From Lutjanus erythropterus (lineage: Eukaryota; Chordata; Actinopteri; Lutjaniformes; Lutjanidae): a stretch of DNA of 64,000 nt. Below, piece by piece: positions 60,001 to 64,000 of the stretch. The notes beneath the pieces were generated by a model, which was not told the DNA's origin, did not search any database, and worked only from the letters and a program-made list of their open reading frames with translations. The stretch covers positions 6,418,836 to 6,482,835 of the forward strand of contig CM034599.1 in NCBI GenBank assembly GCA_020091685.1. Reading direction: 5' to 3'. Both the position numbers and the translations under genes were made by a program. Each line of letters begins with the position of its first letter. The first letter of the stretch is position 1.

Positions 60001-60749
60001 ACCACTGGGTATTTAGTCTAATCTCCTAAATCCCTTATTTAAAAAAAGTGATTCTAGTGTTAATTTTACAAATACAAACATCTAAAACTAGTCTATAAAC
60101 TACAAATTATGCATATGCTGATAATGCAAATGCAATACAGTATGATAAGGATACTATAAAATGACTATAAGCAACACAGACTGTCCCTGTACTGACATTA
60201 TAAACAGTGATTTTAAACAAGGATTGATTCCACATCGTTGCAGGAGGTGACCCCTGCAGTGGCACACACTTAAATACCATTGGACATCATGTATGTTTGG
60301 AGGGATAATAAAGACAAAACTTATGATTGATGCACTGAGAGGAAAGCAGTCAAATTGTCAGGTGGTCAACATGTGAAGTCCGCTGTTTGAGTGTCAAAAT
60401 TTCTATTCTAAATCAAAAATTGATCAAAATGAGCGTTCAGTTTCAATAATTTGAAATCAAAAGCAGGACCAGCGATTCTCAAAGTGATTTTTTGCCTGTC
60501 GCAAGCATTAAGACTAACCGTCTTCACACTGATGGTCTCGTTTGTTTATGTAGGTCATATAAAAGTGCAGTCTTCGTCACATGTTAAGGTTCAGGATGCC
60601 CCCAACACCACCTTCCCTAAAGGGGCTATTTGCAGTTGACAACTTGATAGTCTTAACAACAGCATAGCAGTCAAGGCTGAAAAAAATGTTTAACTGTTCG
60701 GAGCACCTAAGGTGTGTTGGTGTTTATGCCGCTAGCGCAGGAGGCTTGA

Positions 60750-61779
60750 ACTGCTGGGAGGAGGTGGTTTTCAGACCTGGGCAGCAGGGACCCAGTGGGG
60801 AATGTGGCCATAAAGCAGCGCCCGGGCGAACGGTCGATGGTACCGGGCAGCGTCCCAGTGAACACGGCTGAACTGGGACAGAACACCACATCCAAGACCG
60901 ACGGAGGCCAGTCTGACGACAGCATATACAGACGGGGGCCTCATTTATAAAAATGATCTTAGTCTTAACATTTCAAAGTTTGAAGATACTAAGCATAAAA
61001 AAACTTACTTAAGAAGGCTCTGAGAAGGAAATCTGTCATTTACACACTTGTGATCTGTAAATCTCAAGATTAATTTAACATTGATGGCATCTGCCTTACA
61101 ATCAGTGATTTCCTCTCATACAATTCATCATAAACGCGTGTTTGGTCAGGAACAGCCGTGGACCAATAGGAAACCTTTTGGAAGACAAGATCACGGCGAT
61201 GGTAAAGGAAACTGAGGCCAGGAAACGTATTATTCAATGGACTAAATAGTGGGGTGACCAACAAAACCAAACATATTGCTTGAGAGTGTCGCCATTAATC
61301 CCTCACACTTTTAACTGATACGTTCGCTCACATTGTTGATAAAGTTATTGCAAAGTTCACCACAGAGCAGGGTGCATGTGCTTCCCAAACTGCAATACCC
61401 CGACATAACCAGGAGGAGAATCACTTAAGTCAAGAGATAAAATAATTTCCACGTCAAAGTAAGCTTTAAAAAAACTACTTATAAATAGTTTTCTGCTTAA
61501 GTCATACTTAAGATCAAAATTGACCATAAGTCCATTTTATGAATGAGACCCATGGACTCTGACTCCGTGGACGATAAAGACACAGTGCGGTTTAGACTGG
61601 TACAGAAGAGGTATGAAGTGAAAGAAGACCGAGAGGGAGGTTGGGAATCAGTCGATGCCCAGTCTCAAAGGCCTGTGCAGGTGTTACAGTGCAGTCAGCC
61701 CCTCGGTGCCAGGACCCAAACCTGGCAAGAAAACCACCTCAGTGTTTCTGGACTGAGGGCAGACTGGATGCTACAGTGA
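60750..61779 (+). pseudogene. Open frame interrupted by a transposon, origin unknown
   Basis: Plus-strand frame 60,750-60,935 (62 codons, opening after a TGA) and frame 61,552-61,779 (75 codons plus stop) lie on either side of an inverted-repeat element of 616 bases. Joining 60,935 to 61,552 keeps one frame. Both parts have mixed, protein-like composition with acidic and Ser/Thr-rich stretches, but no family is recognised. It could be a broken retrocopy, part of a larger element, or chance. Confidence 0.25.
60936..61551. mobile_element. Terminal-inverted-repeat DNA transposon, non-autonomous
   Basis: Left end GGGCCTCATTTATAAAA and right end TTTTATGAATGAGACCC are inverted complements with two mismatches. 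Internal arms also pair (cttaagtcatactta and related). No transposase frame. Ends of the form GGNCTCATTTATAAA suggest a Harbinger-type element; a clear target-site duplication was not found. Confidence 0.65.
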
Positions 61780-61994
61780 CTCACTACTGCCTTTTGAGGT
61801 ACAGAGTGGTATTACAAGACAGGACAGGCCGCAGTTAGCTGGTTAGCATGATAACTTCATTGTAGGGGTGGGGGAAATAATTGATTCTTGCATGTATCGC
61901 AGTTCTCTCATGAAAGATTATTAATAGATGCAGAAAACTTAATCAATCAAGCTTAAAGTTTTGATGCATCAGGATGCGTGGACGATTGTTTTAT

Positions 61995-62180
61995 TTAGAG
62001 CTGCAACAATTAATGAATCATTAATCGACTTTTCAATTAATTCCCAACTATTTTGATAATCAATTAATCGGTTTGAGTCTCCTCTATACCACTGTAACAA
62101 CTGCAGACTGAATATCTTTGGGTTGTGGATGAAACAAGACATTTGAGAGTCTCATCTTGGGCTTAGGAAAACAGAGATCG
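61995..62180. repeat. agagctgcaacaatt repeat, second copy
   Basis: Carries agagctgcaacaattaatgaatcattaatcgact, aactattttgataatcaattaatcgg, ggttgtggatgaaacaagacatttgagag. Same family as 57.46 kb. Confidence 0.6.
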
Positions 62181-62730
62181 ACATCATGTGATCAAACTCA
62201 CATGACTTCTCACATGTCTGATCATAGATTAGGGTGGATCAGTCTTCAAACTGGAGGCACCTCCTGCAAAGACCACCCAGAGGTCAGTGACACAGTGTTT
62301 AAACAATCTCAATGCTCCGGGTATAAATTTCTTTTAAATAAAACAATCTTGCTAGTTTTCATCGGGATGTGTTTATGTTATGTCTGTTCAACAAAAAAAA
62401 TTACAATATGGTGTAAATATACCCTATATTTATTATTTCAATCACATTTTCCATTGTCCCAGTTTAGGAGACATGGTTCAAAAAGTGGGACAGTATGTTT
62501 TGCCTAATATGGGACAGTCATAAAAAGTACTTCAGTCAGGCACAAATGTGTGGAGGTTCTTCTCCTTCTGTATTAGTTTTGATATTTAAAGGGGCAGATT
62601 ATATTCAGTAATTGGAGGTGGCTGCATGTCTATTAAAATATTTTTGTATGTTTGATTGTATATTATTGAACCATATATAAATTATTCATAACCCTTTGAT
62701 AGAATAGGCTACATAATGTTAATGTAATGT

Positions 62731-63690
62731 ACAACCCCAATTCCAAAAAAGATGGATGTAAAACGTAAATAAAAACAGAATGCAATGATTTGCAAATCCT
62801 CTTCACCTTATATTCAATTGAATAGAGCACAAACAGAAGATATTTAATGTTCAAACTGATAAACTTCATTCACATTGCAACACATGGCCCTGTCCAAATA
62901 CAGGATAGGGTTATGTTTACCAGTGTGTTGCATCAACTTCTCTTTTAACTGGAACTGAGGACACTAATAGTTGAACTCGCTCATTTTTGCTTGATATACA
63001 ACTGAATATTCAATACTCATATTCAATGTATTGATTATGGGATTCTTTGTCTCTAAGTTGTAAGGAAGGAAGATAACTGTAAGTTTGAGTGTAAAATCAA
63101 TGGACCATTGTTCTCAGAAAAGTTACTGTGCTTAAACATTGTTAATATCTGAAGAACGAATGATTGAATCAACATTGTCATGGAATCAGCAACTGTTTTT
63201 GTATGTAAGGCTAGACACTGTGAAAGAGCTTCAGAGGACACTGTGCTTGAGTCTTCTCTCCATGCTGCATGAAGTAAAGAGATTTGATTCATCACGCCGT
63301 CTTGGTAATTCTTCAGAGAAATAACAACTCTCACTACTTAGACGAAGAATTTTTACAACACCATCTCAGATGAGCTCAGACCCGCAGAAGTTGCCAACAT
63401 TTCTAGATGATGGTTTTCACTTTGAATGGTTGAGTCTTAACTTGCATTTGTAGGTGCAGCAATGAATTATGTTTACCTACAATGGTTTTCAAAAGTGCTC
63501 CTGAGCCCATGTAATAATATCCTTTATATAAACATGCAGGTTTTTGATGCACTGCCACCCAAGGGCTCAAAGATCACAGGCATTTGATGTTGGTTCTTTA
63601 GTCTTGGCCCTTGTGTGCAAAGATTTCTCCAGATTCTGTCAATCTTTTAATGATATTATGGATTGTAGATGGTGAAAAATGCAGTGTTTT
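62731..63690. mobile_element. hAT-like DNA transposon in two pieces
   Basis: The first piece, 62,731-63,030, opens acaaccccaattccaaaaaa and has aatgcaatgatttgcaaatcc. The second piece, 63,490-63,690, has gctcctgagcccatgtaat, tttttgatgcactgccacc, agatttctccagattctgtcaatcttttaatgatattatgga. I know these as consecutive parts of one fish element. The unrelated 63,040-63,480 sequence between them suggests later insertion or rearrangement. Confidence 0.55.
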
Positions 63691-63699
63691 TTAAACTGG

Positions 63700-64000
63700 A
63701 GTCCAGGACTAACAGGGGTCCTTGAGTTTAGGCGGAGCGTGCAATGAATCAAACAGAAAGTCGTCTCTCATCACCTTTAAGAAGCAGGTGAGCGAGGAGG
63801 GCAAGCGTTGGCAGCATGACAGCGGATTTGGTGGGAGGAAACCAAGAGAAATGATTTTTAAGACTGGGAGGCAGATTTCCTGGTTCAAGAAGTCAAAGCG
63901 TGAGGGTGGGCAATATATGAAGACGGCAGGACGTCTCTAGAGCAGCTTCAAATGAACACATGCAAAAAGTTATACAGTACACAAACCGTACATGTCATGC
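63700..64000. other. Right edge, nothing recognised
   Basis: A 72-codon plus-strand frame (63,722-63,940) is basic and has no recognisable domain. Not called as a gene. Confidence 0.4.

Overview
The window looks like intergenic and genic DNA from a ray-finned fish, most likely a percomorph teleost. Vertebrate-type GT/AG introns are present. An nkx6.3-type homeobox gene and an INPP5A-type inositol phosphatase are recognisable. Much of the non-coding DNA consists of short inverted-repeat elements, LINE tails and microsatellites of kinds I know from teleost genomes. No bacterial, plasmid or phage features are visible.

Layout. (1) 1-5.5 kb: no gene I can support; a palindromic MITE lies at 3.07-3.99 kb. 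(2) 5.5-24 kb: a tandem array on the minus strand with two complete neurl3-like E3 ubiquitin ligase genes (NHR domain plus C-terminal RING). Each has four coding exons with matching phases: 8,607-11,577 (294 aa) and 20,094-23,825 (302 aa). Their 3' flanks occur a third time (11.66-16.1 kb), followed directly by a further flank and not by a gene. A middle neurl3 copy therefore seems to have been lost. (3) 24-28 kb: intergenic DNA leading into the nkx6.3 promoter region. (4) 28,345-32,825 plus strand: complete three-exon nkx6.3 (272 aa). (5) 33-39.6 kb: intergenic DNA dominated by repeats. (6) 41.0-53.8 kb minus strand: thirteen coding exons (361 codons) of an INPP5A-type inositol polyphosphate 5-phosphatase, tail to tail with nkx6.3. 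Its first exon and last exon were not confidently found. The introns hold two dead reverse-transcriptase fragments, several low-repeat blocks that may be conserved regulatory DNA, and CA/TG tracts beside splice sites. (7) 54-64 kb: repeat-rich DNA with one possible first exon (58.5 kb) and an open frame split by an inverted-repeat transposon (60.75-61.78 kb).

How the parts relate. nkx6.3 is a developmental transcription factor. The neighbouring inpp5a-type gene keeps the tail-to-tail arrangement known for NKX6-2 and INPP5A in mammals, which suggests an ancient linked block. The neurl3 pair looks like an inducible ubiquitin-ligase array that grows and shrinks by unequal exchange, with signs of gene conversion and an ISRE-like motif beside both first exons. 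I found no convincing new molecular system. The most unusual features are the neurl3 array history and the retained nkx6/inpp5a linkage.
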